64,000 nucleotides of DNA from Chromatiales bacterium (ex Bugula neritina AB1). Lineage in GTDB: Bacteria; Pseudomonadota; Gammaproteobacteria; Granulosicoccales; Granulosicoccaceae. The notes beneath the pieces were generated by a model, which was given only the letters and a program-made list of their open reading frames with translations, did no database searches and was not told the origin of the DNA. The position numbers and the translations under genes were made by a program. The stretch spans positions 248,001 to 312,000 of the forward strand of contig MDLA01000175.1 in NCBI GenBank assembly GCA_001730015.1. The letters run 5' to 3'. Below, in pieces: positions 44,251 to 52,662 of the stretch. Positions within the stretch are counted from its first letter, which is position 1. Each line of letters starts with the position of its first letter.

Positions 44251-45018
44251 TTTACTTATCCCTCAACATTGATATTGCAGGCGATTGCTGGGATCGCTGA
44301 AGGTGCAGATCAACACCGTGGCTGCGACGTGAATCGCCCATAGAGCGTTGCTCGGGCAGGCGTGTTGGAGCCGGTATCATAATCCTTCCGGGCAGCAATT
44401 GTTTTGAAATTTGTGGTGAAGGTAAAAGCTGGAGGGGAAAGGCAAACAGAGCAGGGAATCAGCGTGGTGATCAGGTTAAGGGGCGGATTCATCGATCACA
44501 ATGTTACTCCAGCATCGCGTCCGTGGTCGATGTTGTAAAGCGTTGGGCCTTGCGATTTCACGCGAAACTGATGTTGCCAGGCGGCATTGTCCGCAGTTAC
44601 GCCGTGTAACAGCGGATTTCTGCTTAAGTGGCCAGGCGAATTATTCATAAGCAATCGCTATGGCTACCCAACAACACTCTATTTTTGATCATTATGATTT
44701 GTTGCTATGTTATATACACGGGGAAGCGCCAATCCTGTTAGGTTCAAATGAGCTGGCGTCACCTTGGTTTTTTAATCGGGTATTCTGAAGAAGTTAACAA
44801 GTAGCAGAGATCAGGTAACAGAGCGCGAAGAGTAGACTTTCACATAAGACTTTTACATAAATAGTGGCTATGTCTCGATAGCGACTTCTTATTTTTACTT
44901 CGCTCATGTGCTGATATATTACAAGCTCCGTAGGCGACCGCATTTTGGTTGTAAATGAACGACCTGTGTCTCGTCAACACTTTTTAAACTCTACACTTTC
45001 GAATGGGAATAATAATAC
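44251..45018. other. Gene-poor region before the P460 pair, 768 bp
   Basis: No supportable gene on either strand. The left part (to ~44640) has ordinary G+C and might be decayed coding DNA. The right part is A+T-rich, with several TATATT/TATAAT-like boxes near 44705-44925 suitable for promoters of the first P460 gene. No FNR, NsrR or riboswitch pattern was found by eye. Confidence 0.35.
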
Positions 45019-45624
45019 ATGAAAGCAAGACACCTCATTTTATTGGCTAGTCTTAGTGCCGCGATTACCGCGGGCTGTACCTACTCTGTCCAGGCGCAGG
45101 ACAGTAACAAAATTGTTGCAGCTTCATTCAATGACGATGGCAGCGTTAATGCACCTACCGATTGGAGAAAATGGGTCTTCGTTGGCTCGCCACTGACTCC
45201 TAATGCGCTAAATGGCGGTACTGCACCGTTCCCTGAATTCCACAACGTCTATGTTGAGCCCAGTGCATTTGCCGCTTACGAGAAAACTGGTAACTGGCCT
45301 GAAGGTACTCAGATTGCAAAGGAGCTGGCACTGGTATACCAGAACAACAACGATGACGTTGGTGCAAGTACTGAAGTATCAGGTCGCGGATATCAGCAAG
45401 GTGAGTTCCAGGGCCTCGAGCTGACTGTTAAAGACACCACACGTTTTGCAGATATGCCTGGTGGCTGGGCGTACTTTTCTTTTGGTCATAAGGCTCAGCC
45501 CTATGAAAAAACTGCGTCAGCATTCCCTGCAGAAGCTTGTAACGCTTGTCACGCTGCCAGTGCCGCTGACGATTTTGTCTTCACGCAATTCTACCCTGTC
45601 CTGCGTGCTGCCAAAGGCGGTTGA
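45019..45624 (+). CDS. Cytochrome P460-family protein, first of a tandem pair
   Basis: A 201-residue exported heme protein. The N-terminus is a signal peptide, with either cleavage after VQA or a weak lipobox-like TAGC. The fold markers are DWRKWVFVGSPLTPN, FHNVYVEPSAFAAYEKTGNWPEGT and GGWAYFSFG, and one heme c site CNACHAASA near the C-terminus. True cytochrome P460 oxidises hydroxylamine using a heme with a lysine cross-link. The related cytochrome c'-beta lacks the link and binds NO. I cannot tell which from sequence alone. It is followed by a hairpin and a paralogue. Confidence 0.9.
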   Translation: MKARHLILLASLSAAITAGCTYSVQAQDSNKIVAASFNDDGSVNAPTDWRKWVFVGSPLTPNALNGGTAPFPEFHNVYVEPSAFAAYEKTGNWPEGTQIAKELALVYQNNNDDVGASTEVSGRGYQQGEFQGLELTVKDTTRFADMPGGWAYFSFGHKAQPYEKTASAFPAEACNACHAASAADDFVFTQFYPVLRAAKGG

Positions 45625-45665
45625 TACATTACCGGTGATATTCCGGGTTAATGCTTGATTGATGG

Positions 45666-45691
45666 TCTGCATGCGAGTTGACGCATGCAGA
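45666..45691 (+). terminator. Hairpin between the two P460 genes
   Basis: Perfect 10-bp arms TCTGCATGCG and CGCATGCAGA with a 6-base loop, midway between the genes. No T-run follows, so it may be an mRNA-stabilising or processing stem rather than a full terminator. Confidence 0.55.
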
Positions 45692-45774
45692 TTCAGCGCT
45701 GGGCCGATAGCAAATGCCACCGGCAATTGTTTATTTCAAAAACAAACTGTCGTCACTCGACATCAGAGATTATT

Positions 45775-46338
45775 ATGAAACTTAATAAAATATTAAATCC
45801 GGTTCGTTCCTGCGCCTTAGTGGCAATGTGCAGTCTTGCGGCGCTTCCAATCAGTGCTGATGAAGCCTTTTCACCCTATGTCAGTGAAAGCGGAGATATC
45901 AGTTTTCCTGAAGATTTTCGTCTTTCTATGACTCACATGGGTTCCTGGTTTGTTCCTGACGGCGGAGCCAGCGGATTTCATGATGTCTATACCGAGCGGG
46001 CAACAGTAGAAGCGTTCCGCGAAACGGGTAAATTCCCCGACGGTGCAACTGTTGTCAAAGAGCTGAGAGCCCATGAGTCGGGTAGTTACACAACCGGTCA
46101 GGGCGTTAGCCATTCGACAGAAGGCCTGAAGCAATGGTTTGTGATGATAAAAGACTCAAAGGGCCGTTTTGCTGATAATGGCGTCTGGGGTGATGGCTGG
46201 GGCTGGGCATTGTTCAAGCCTGATAGCCAGGGTGCAAACGCGGCTGCGGACTATAAAGCAGATTGTCTGAGCTGCCATATACCGGCTAAAGACAACGATT
46301 GGATATATACCGAAGCTTACCCGATTCTTAATAAGTAA
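45775..46338 (+). CDS. Cytochrome P460-family protein, second of a tandem pair
   Basis: 187 residues from the ATG at 45775 (the earlier in-frame start at 45685 has no signal peptide and lies in the hairpin region). A signal peptide is present (RSCALVAMCSLAALPISA). The family pattern repeats: DFRLSMTHMGSWFVPD, FHDVYTERATVEAFRETGKFPDGA, WGWALFKP and heme c site CLSCHIPAKDNDW. It is clearly paralogous to the preceding gene but diverged, so probably not a recent duplicate. Same range of possible functions: hydroxylamine or NO chemistry in the periplasm. Confidence 0.9.
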   Translation: MKLNKILNPVRSCALVAMCSLAALPISADEAFSPYVSESGDISFPEDFRLSMTHMGSWFVPDGGASGFHDVYTERATVEAFRETGKFPDGATVVKELRAHESGSYTTGQGVSHSTEGLKQWFVMIKDSKGRFADNGVWGDGWGWALFKPDSQGANAAADYKADCLSCHIPAKDNDWIYTEAYPILNK

Positions 46339-47156
46339 CAATATTGGTAATGCTGCCGAGGCAACACCAGGGTTTACTATCGGTATAAATTCGTACCACA
46401 GCGCTCCAGGGGCCGTCTTGAATTTACCTGCACGGCGCACTCTAGCGCACTCTGGCGCCGTTTGCAGTTGTTAGATCTGAGGAAAATCCCGCGTAGAACC
46501 GTTTCCTTTACAGGTATGCCCGGTTGCGGCAGCGGGTTTCTAACGATACTAATGTGGTGAAGCGTACAAAATGTGCGAATGAGAGTTCGTCATTTGGTGT
46601 GTAGCAAGGCGAAGCTCGCAGACAATGGCCATAGTTTATTTTACTTGGCCCTTATCAAGAGCTTTAAAGCAGTTGCGCGCCAAATGGCGAGCTCCCGCAG
46701 GGGCGTTTGATCAAAGTGCCCTTCAACTAGTTTGCGCCAATCATTCGACATCTCGATATTTCCGGCCTATATACATAGATACTGTCGCACTTGTTGAGAA
46801 TTCGCCAACAGGGGCATTGAAGCCCGCTGTTAAGCTGGCGCAACGGCAAAGTGCAAAGGTAAAACACCCGGTCATCGAGGGTAGCTGACTGGAAAAAGGC
46901 TACACAAAGCGCTTTCACTAACAAAAATAATAAATGATTGAACGCAGGAAAACCAAACTGAATTAAACGACAGAATCGGTTTCTAAAGTTTTGGTGTCAG
47001 TCAGGGCGTGTCCTGATTCCTCACCTCACTGAGCGGAATTGTCGTGATGGATCCGAATTGGGTCTGAATTCAATTTTCCCTGTCGAGTAGCCGACTTATG
47101 ATTGCACAGCCAGCTGTATTTGAATTGTCGTTAACATTTTTGTCATCGGCTTGCGC
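46339..47156. other. Gene-poor region between P460 and pqi loci, 818 bp
   Basis: No supportable gene. An 87-codon rightward frame at 46625 has no ribosome site or family resemblance. GCGCACTCT occurs twice in tandem near 46435-46453. The pqi promoter should lie in the last ~150 bp, but no clear boxes were identified. Confidence 0.35.
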
Positions 47157-47849
47157 ATGCATTCGGTGAGGCGTGAAATTTCCACTGAAAGTGATGCTGA
47201 GCGTGGTGAGGCCGATACCACCCAAATTGCTTGTCAGCACTGCGATATGCTGGTTCAAACGCCGGAATTGAAGGCTGGTGAGCAAGCGATGTGTCCCGGT
47301 TGCGGAGCTGTCGTTGCAGTGCGTTCGTACGGTGGGTCAGGCTTGTCGCTGGCTTGCGCGCTGGCATCGCTTATCATGCTGGCGTTGTCGTACGCCTACC
47401 CTTTTCTGTCGCTGGGCTCGGGTGGTCTGGAGCACCGGATATCGCTGATAAACTTGCCTGAAACCATGTTTACCAATGGTCGCCCGATCATTGCTGTAGC
47501 GCTGTTATTGTTCACGCTGGTCATTCCAGCGGTAATGATGCTGGTGAATATATCAGTGCTGATTCCTTACCATTTTGATTTGGAAGTTCCCTCCTATACA
47601 GTGCCCGCACTGCGCTGGAGTCATCATCTGACGCACTGGAGTATGGTTGAGGTATTTGTCATCGGTGTACTTGCCAGTCTCACCAAAATTATCAGTCTGG
47701 CTGATGTGGACCTGGGTATCGGCTTCTGGGCCTATATGCTGTTTGCCCTGCTGGTGATAATTTCACTGTGGCATTTTGATCGGCCACCGTTGTGGCACTG
47801 GGTAGATCCGCATCGCCATTATCATGATGAAGCAGGTGTTCATCTATGA
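47157..47849 (+). CDS. pqiA: PqiA-like membrane protein, first half
   Basis: About 230 residues from the ATG at 47157 (an in-frame TTG lies 6 bases earlier). An N-terminal zinc ribbon (CQHCDMLV...MCPGCGAVV) is followed by four predicted helices, matching one of the two repeats of E. coli PqiA. The other repeat is the next gene. The family works with the MCE protein PqiB and lipoprotein PqiC in lipid transport between membranes. The stop overlaps the next start (ATGA, 47846). Confidence 0.88.
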   Translation: MHSVRREISTESDAERGEADTTQIACQHCDMLVQTPELKAGEQAMCPGCGAVVAVRSYGGSGLSLACALASLIMLALSYAYPFLSLGSGGLEHRISLINLPETMFTNGRPIIAVALLLFTLVIPAVMMLVNISVLIPYHFDLEVPSYTVPALRWSHHLTHWSMVEVFVIGVLASLTKIISLADVDLGIGFWAYMLFALLVIISLWHFDRPPLWHWVDPHRHYHDEAGVHL

Positions 47850-48472
47850 CAAGCAGCGCCAAAAAAGCCTGGGATGCAGGGCTTCAGTCATGCCATGTGT
47901 GCCAGCGTCTGGAGCCACTGGGTACAGATCACTGCAGTCGCTGTACCACCGTATTGAAAGTGCGCAAGCCCTATAGTCGGCAACGCACACTAGCGCTCAC
48001 TTCGACGGCGAGCCTGTTGATGCTGCCCGCTCATTTACTCCCGATAATGAGAACAGAAACACTCGGCGATTCCCAGGAAAACACGATTGTCGGTGGTGTG
48101 CTGACGCTCTGGGATCACGGTTCATATCCGATCGCGGTATTAATTTTTTTCGCCAGTGTAACGGTACCAATTGGAAAACTGTCCGCGTTGTTCTGGCTGG
48201 TGTGGAGTGATAAAGCAATAGACCTGGATACTGCACATCGGAATAGTCGGTTGTTCCATCTGGCTCACTGGGTCGGCCCGTGGTCGATGGTCGATGTGTT
48301 TGTCGTCGCGATACTGGTCGGGCTAGTGCAGTTATCAGGTGTACTACAGATCTACCCGGGGCTGGCAATTGTCTCTTTTGCAGCCATGGTGGTGACAACA
48401 ATGCTCGCGGCAAATGCGTTCGACGAGCGGTTAATCTGGGACAGAGTGAAAGCGCAAGATGGCCAATCATAA
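47846..48472 (+). CDS. pqiA: PqiA-like membrane protein, second half
   Basis: A 208-residue protein with a zinc ribbon (CHVCQRLEPLGTDHCSRC) and four helices (including VLIFFASVTVPIGKLSALFWLVW, in part), equivalent to the second repeat of PqiA. It is coupled to the preceding gene by ATGA and overlaps the pqiB start by 14 bases. Split PqiA pairs are common outside enterobacteria, so this is not a broken gene. Confidence 0.88.
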   Translation: MTSSAKKAWDAGLQSCHVCQRLEPLGTDHCSRCTTVLKVRKPYSRQRTLALTSTASLLMLPAHLLPIMRTETLGDSQENTIVGGVLTLWDHGSYPIAVLIFFASVTVPIGKLSALFWLVWSDKAIDLDTAHRNSRLFHLAHWVGPWSMVDVFVVAILVGLVQLSGVLQIYPGLAIVSFAAMVVTTMLAANAFDERLIWDRVKAQDGQS

Positions 48473-49554
48473 TAATAATGCCATAGTGTCACGACGTAAG
48501 CGTATCTCGGCGGTGTGGCTGATACCGTTGTTTGCCGCACTGGTGGGGGCGTGGTTTGTTTATACCGAGTATCAGCAGCTGGGTTCTGAAGTGGTGCTGC
48601 GGTTTCTTAGCGCTGAAGGTATTGTTGCTGGCAAAACTAAAATCCGGCATCTCAGTATAGATGTTGGCGAGGTAACGGAAGTTGAGCTGAATGGATCACT
48701 CGACGGCGTGGTGGTGCGGGCTCGCATGCAACGCGGGGTGCTGCCTCTGTTGCGTGAAGATACCCGATTCTGGGTGGTGAGGCCGCGAATTGGTGCGACC
48801 GGAATTTCCGGACTCGGTACTCTTTTAAGTGGTGCCTATATTAATTTCAACCGCGGCGTTGGCGACATTGGTGGGAGCGCCAGTAGAATTCAGGGGTCTG
48901 CAAATAGGCAATGTGACAAAATTCGGCTTTGATTTTCTAAACGAATCACGACAACAGGACCAATCTCCGGACAAGGCGGCTCCGGTACCTATAGAAATGC
49001 GCATTGAGCCAGCTCGACTCATCGGGGACGATACCCGGGAAAATATAGATCGAGCGTTAAGAGGTATAGCCGAGGCAGTGCGTAACGGAATGCGGGCCAC
49101 ACTGCGACAGGGTAATCTGATTACCGGTGCCCTGTATGTATCCTTTGAGCCGCTGGCGGGTGTGGGCGAGGAGGAGCTGACGCAGCTGGGGAGTCGTTAT
49201 CTCATTCCGTCCCAGGCCAGCGGCTTTGATCTGTTAACCGATAAAGTGGGTCAGACACTGGATCAGCTGAATGAAACACCTATAGATGAATTAGTCGCTC
49301 AGGTGCAGAAAACAATGCGCGTGACTCAACAGACATTGCAGCAGGCAGATGCAACACTGGCAGAATTCTCTGCTGACTCTTCCATGTATGGCTCACTTCA
49401 TGACTCCCTGTTGCAGCTGCGTACCACGTTGAATACGGTTGACGGACTGGCCAACTCGCTCAAAGAAAAACCAAACCAGCTTATATTTTCAAGCCCCAGG
49501 CCCGCAGACAAAATTCCGCGAGGTTCAGTGGTGTATAGCGGGGCTAATCAATGA
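48459..49554 (+). pseudogene. pqiB: pqiB (MCE/MlaD family) with internal deletion and frameshift
   Basis: The first frame (48459-48932) encodes a membrane anchor (AVWLIPLFAALVGAWFVYTEY) and the first MCE domain up to GLGTLLSGAYINF, then runs into nonsense (GSANRQCDKIRL). A second frame, shifted by one (open from 48829), picks up LATLVGAPVEFRGLQIGNV, which is the start of the third MCE domain in PqiB, and continues through the coiled helix to 49554. The middle MCE domain and about 150 residues expected from a ~540-residue PqiB are absent. The deletion joint lies near 48835-48870. The fragments might still be made separately, the second from a GTG at 48829. Confidence 0.75.
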
Positions 49555-50144
49555 ATACCCTTTGTCAGCTGGCGAGCGCACCAGCAAGATTCATCAGAGG
49601 ATTTATATCGATTCTTATGGCGGTTGCGGTCTCAGCTTGCGCTACCGTAGAAGTGCCGCAGGTACAGTTCTATACGCTGCAGTCGCAGGCAAGCGGCGAA
49701 GAGCCTCCGCAAGGCAGCGTAGAAGTTGCCAACGCCGGATTACGCATTGAAAGAGTCAGTATGGCGGCTTACCTGTCGCAGCCCGGTATAGTTATCACGG
49801 ACTCCGATGGGAAAATATACTCTGCAAACTATCACCAGTGGGCAGAATTGCCGAAAATCGCAATAAAACGCCGCCTCGAGCGCTGTGTGCTGACCAATGC
49901 CGGCCAGGGCGATGGCAGGCAGCTTATCAGGCTTAACGTTGATAAATTCCAGGGCGACGAAAAAGGTAATGCTGTTTTCGGCGGCGTCTGGACAATGATC
50001 CCGCAGGGTGCCCGATCAGCCAGTGAAACGTATTTGTTTGAATACAGAGAAAAGCAGATTGGCGATGGTTACGTTCCGCTGGTGGCGGCGTTATCGGTCA
50101 CTGTGCAAAAGCTCTGTGAAGAAATACGCAGCTTTTCAGGTTAG
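49551..50144 (+). CDS. pqiC: PqiC-like outer-membrane lipoprotein
   Basis: 197 residues with signal peptide and lipobox VSACA (lipidated Cys near 29). Then comes the ABC-type transport auxiliary (DUF330) domain: QFYTLQSQ, LRIERVSMAAYLSQPGIV, YHQWAELPKIAIKRRL and a C-terminal helix. It should dock the PqiB tunnel at the outer membrane. It overlaps the end of the damaged pqiB by 4 bases and appears intact itself. Confidence 0.88.
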   Translation: MNTLCQLASAPARFIRGFISILMAVAVSACATVEVPQVQFYTLQSQASGEEPPQGSVEVANAGLRIERVSMAAYLSQPGIVITDSDGKIYSANYHQWAELPKIAIKRRLERCVLTNAGQGDGRQLIRLNVDKFQGDEKGNAVFGGVWTMIPQGARSASETYLFEYREKQIGDGYVPLVAALSVTVQKLCEEIRSFSG

Positions 50145-50150
50145 CGATCG

Positions 50151-51188
50151 CTAGATGCCAATTGAAGGGTAGGCAATTGTCTGCAGTTCGCTGTGCGGTG
50201 TTTGCCTGATCGAGCCAATTACGGCCTTTGCCAGCTCGCGCCCTGCCTGGTGGATGTCTTCATCAATGGTTACAATTTCAGGCCGAAAACGCGACAGAAT
50301 ATTCATGTTCTGTTTGGAGACGATATCGACATCCCGACCAACTACCAGGCCGGCGGCTTCTATGCCGCATGTCAGGGCGATTGTTGAGCCACCACTCATC
50401 GAGATAATGCCATCGGGCCGGTGTTTCTGTTGAAACACATGTTTTATCTGATTTTCTATAAAGTCCAGTTTGTGGTCAATTGTGCATGGCAGAGATGGCC
50501 AGGGCTCAAGGCTATGTGCTCGCAATTCGTTTTTATAGCCGTCAAATGCGTGGTGGTAGAAGGTAACGCTGTCCGGTGGTGCCAGCAAAGCGATGCGTGA
50601 GCGATTTCGTTCGAGCAATTGTCTGGTTGCATCAGCTGCGAATTGCTTGTTGTCGAAGTCGTGAAACGGGTGGTCAATGTCCATGAGTGTTCTGCCATGG
50701 GTTGCAAACGGAATGCGTTGCGAATGCAAATAGCCGACGCGTTCATCGTGGGGCTCCGTTCGAGACATTATTATTCCGTCCGCCGTGCGATGCTCAACAA
50801 TATAGCGAATGGCATCAAGCGGGCTTTGATCCTCGGTGTATGGCGTTATCGTCAGGTGATACGGTGTAGAGCTCAGCGCTTCTGATACGCCCCGGACCAT
50901 ATGCGAGGTCAGCCCCATTATTTCTTCGTCCAGGCTCAGCACCAGGCTGATCACATTGGTTTTTCCGGTGCGCAGGCCAACACCGGCCCGGTTCGGAATA
51001 TAGCCAATCTGCTGTGCAACCTCACGTACCCGTTGCTTGGTTTTTTTGCCTATATCCGGAGCATCTTTCAGTGCTCTGGATACAGTGGTGGTGCCGAGCT
51101 CGGTGATTGAGGCAATGGTTTTCAGGGTGGGGCGGGCAGCTCCGGAATTCCGGGTGTTCGCAGTGCTGGGGTCTCTTTTACTCGCCAT
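50151..51188 (-). CDS. LacI-family transcriptional regulator of the sugar locus
   Basis: About 345 residues from the ATG at 51188 (an earlier in-frame ATG at 51257 gives 23 unlikely residues). The N-terminal HTH has TLKTIASITELGTTTVSRALKDAP, then the hinge region and a periplasmic-binding-protein-like effector domain (GLTSHMVRGVSEAL, ADGIIMSRTEP, FDGYKNELRAHSL). It is divergent from a sugar ABC transport operon with a perfect palindrome between them. It is expected to repress until a sugar ligand binds. Confidence 0.94.
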   Translation of the reverse strand: MASKRDPSTANTRNSGAARPTLKTIASITELGTTTVSRALKDAPDIGKKTKQRVREVAQQIGYIPNRAGVGLRTGKTNVISLVLSLDEEIMGLTSHMVRGVSEALSSTPYHLTITPYTEDQSPLDAIRYIVEHRTADGIIMSRTEPHDERVGYLHSQRIPFATHGRTLMDIDHPFHDFDNKQFAADATRQLLERNRSRIALLAPPDSVTFYHHAFDGYKNELRAHSLEPWPSLPCTIDHKLDFIENQIKHVFQQKHRPDGIISMSGGSTIALTCGIEAAGLVVGRDVDIVSKQNMNILSRFRPEIVTIDEDIHQAGRELAKAVIGSIRQTPHSELQTIAYPSIGI

Positions 51189-51221
51189 GGTTACTTGGTG
51201 TATAGCAGCCGCAGTGTGGCT

Positions 51222-51238
51222 CACAGATAAATTCTGTG
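51222..51238. promoter_or_regulatory. Inverted repeat near lacI-type gene start
   Basis: CACAGATAAATTCTGTG has 6-bp arms around a 5-base centre. It lies 34 bp before the regulator start. It differs from the CTGTAACGTTACAG palindrome, so it would suit a different protein, or chance. Confidence 0.25.
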
Positions 51239-51276
51239 CTTGCGCCGCCTTGATCACAGTGGTTAAATATCATTAC

Positions 51277-51290
51277 CTGTAACGTTACAG
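51277..51290. promoter_or_regulatory. Perfect LacI-family operator, 14-bp palindrome
   Basis: CTGTAACGTTACAG is a perfect palindrome with the central CG typical of LacI-family operators. It lies 23 bp before the binding-protein ATG and 89 bp from the divergent regulator start. A repressor here would block the transport operon promoter or early transcript. Confidence 0.8.
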
Positions 51291-51313
51291 TTTTCCGGAG
51301 GAGACAACAACCG

Positions 51314-52558
51314 ATGAAGATTAAAAATACCCTGACCGCGCTGGCTGCAGCGATTTCTTTTTCTATAGCGGGTTCGGCAACCGCGACCGATATTGAAGTA
51401 ACCCACTGGTGGACCTCGGGTGGTGAAGCCGCTGCGGTAAAGGTGTTTGCAGAGGCATTTAATGCCGGCGGTGATAACTGGGTCGATGGCGCCATTGCAG
51501 GCTCCGGTGGTGTTGCCCGTCCGATCATTATCAGTCGAATTCTGGGTGGCAAGCCCATGGGCGCAACTCAGCTCAATCACGGTCGTCAGGCTGAGGAGTT
51601 AGTTGAAGAAGGCCTCATGCTTGATCTGACCGAGCTTGCCGAAAAAGAAGGCTGGAAAGATCTGGTGCGGCCGTCATCTCTTATAGAAAGCTGCACACTC
51701 GATGGGAAAATCTATTGTGTGCCGGTCAATATTCACAGCTTTCAGTGGATGTGGACAAGCCTCGATGCCTATAAAAAAGCCGGTATAGATGCTCCTGAAA
51801 CATGGCACGACTTCGTCGCCAGTGCGCCCAAATTACGCGAAGCAGGTATTACTCCGCTGGCGGTTGGTAATCAGCCGTGGCAGACCAATGGCATGTTCGG
51901 TGTCATACAGATGGGGCTCGGCGGTATAGATCTCTATCGCCAGACAATGGTCGATCGTAACAGTGATGCCCTGCGTGGCGAGAAGATGGCTGAAATCTGG
52001 CAGGCATTTTCCGATGCACGCGAACTGGATGATCCCGAGAACAGCATTCAAAACTGGAACGATGCCACCAATCAGGTGATCACAGGCAAAGCCGGTGCAC
52101 AGATCATGGGCGACTGGGCGCAAGGTGAGTTCCAGGTAGCCGGTCAGACAGCAGGCACCGAGTATGATTGCTTGCCTGGCCTGGGTATAGCACCCGCGCT
52201 CGACACCGGAGGCGATGCTTTCTATTTCCCCGTCGTTGACGACGAAGAAGTCACCGCTGCGCAGAAACGCATGGCCTCAATGATGATGAGCAAGGCAGTA
52301 CAGGTCGGCTTTAACCTCGCGAAAGGTTCATTGCCGGTTCGTGCAGATGTTGATCTGTCAGCCGCCAACGGCTGCATGAAAAAAGGCCTGGCCATTCTGG
52401 ATAATCCAGACAATATCGTGTCAGCCGGCGTACAGCTGCTGTCAGCAGACACTACCGGTCAGTTGGAAGATCTGCTGGTTGAATTCTGGAATGACCCGAG
52501 TATGGCTGCAGCCGATGCTCACGATGCATGGGCCACCATTATTGAAGAAGCCGACTGA
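51314..52558 (+). CDS. Sugar ABC transporter substrate-binding protein (family 1)
   Basis: 414 residues with GGAGGAG upstream and a signal peptide (LTALAAAISFSIAGSATA). The mature part has IEVTHWWTSGGEAAAVKVFA, aromatic residues for sugar stacking (HSFQWMWTSL, GNQPWQTNGMF) and MGDWAQGEF. It resembles the glucose/mannose-type binding proteins of the CUT1 class. In this locus the ligand is probably a xylo- or manno-oligosaccharide or its monomer, inferred from the downstream GH43 and GH2 enzymes. Confidence 0.93.
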   Translation: MKIKNTLTALAAAISFSIAGSATATDIEVTHWWTSGGEAAAVKVFAEAFNAGGDNWVDGAIAGSGGVARPIIISRILGGKPMGATQLNHGRQAEELVEEGLMLDLTELAEKEGWKDLVRPSSLIESCTLDGKIYCVPVNIHSFQWMWTSLDAYKKAGIDAPETWHDFVASAPKLREAGITPLAVGNQPWQTNGMFGVIQMGLGGIDLYRQTMVDRNSDALRGEKMAEIWQAFSDARELDDPENSIQNWNDATNQVITGKAGAQIMGDWAQGEFQVAGQTAGTEYDCLPGLGIAPALDTGGDAFYFPVVDDEEVTAAQKRMASMMMSKAVQVGFNLAKGSLPVRADVDLSAANGCMKKGLAILDNPDNIVSAGVQLLSADTTGQLEDLLVEFWNDPSMAAADAHDAWATIIEEAD

Positions 52559-52586
52559 AGCGACGTTCCGTTAGCGTAACACTCAA

Positions 52587-52623
52587 GGGCGGCACTATTC
52601 TATAGAACAGGGTAGTGCCACCC
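52587..52623 (+). terminator. Stem-loop between binding-protein and permease genes
   Basis: Arms GGGCGGCACTA and TAGTGCCACCC pair with one mismatch around a ~15-base loop. No T-run. It probably protects the binding-protein mRNA or attenuates the permease genes. Confidence 0.6.
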
Positions 52624-52662
52624 GGCCTTGCAGAGGCTGTTTATAGAACTGTAAGGCGCTGC

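Noticed and set aside
46625-46888. Rightward 87-codon frame in the gap before pqiA
   Set aside because: No ribosome site, no signal or domain, composition like random sequence.
47157-48472. pqiA as a broken gene
   Set aside because: Each half has its own zinc ribbon and helices and the pair is joined by ATGA; split PqiA proteins are common.
48820-48932. Programmed frameshift in pqiB
   Set aside because: There is no slippery run at the joint, and a whole MCE domain is missing, so deletion explains it better.
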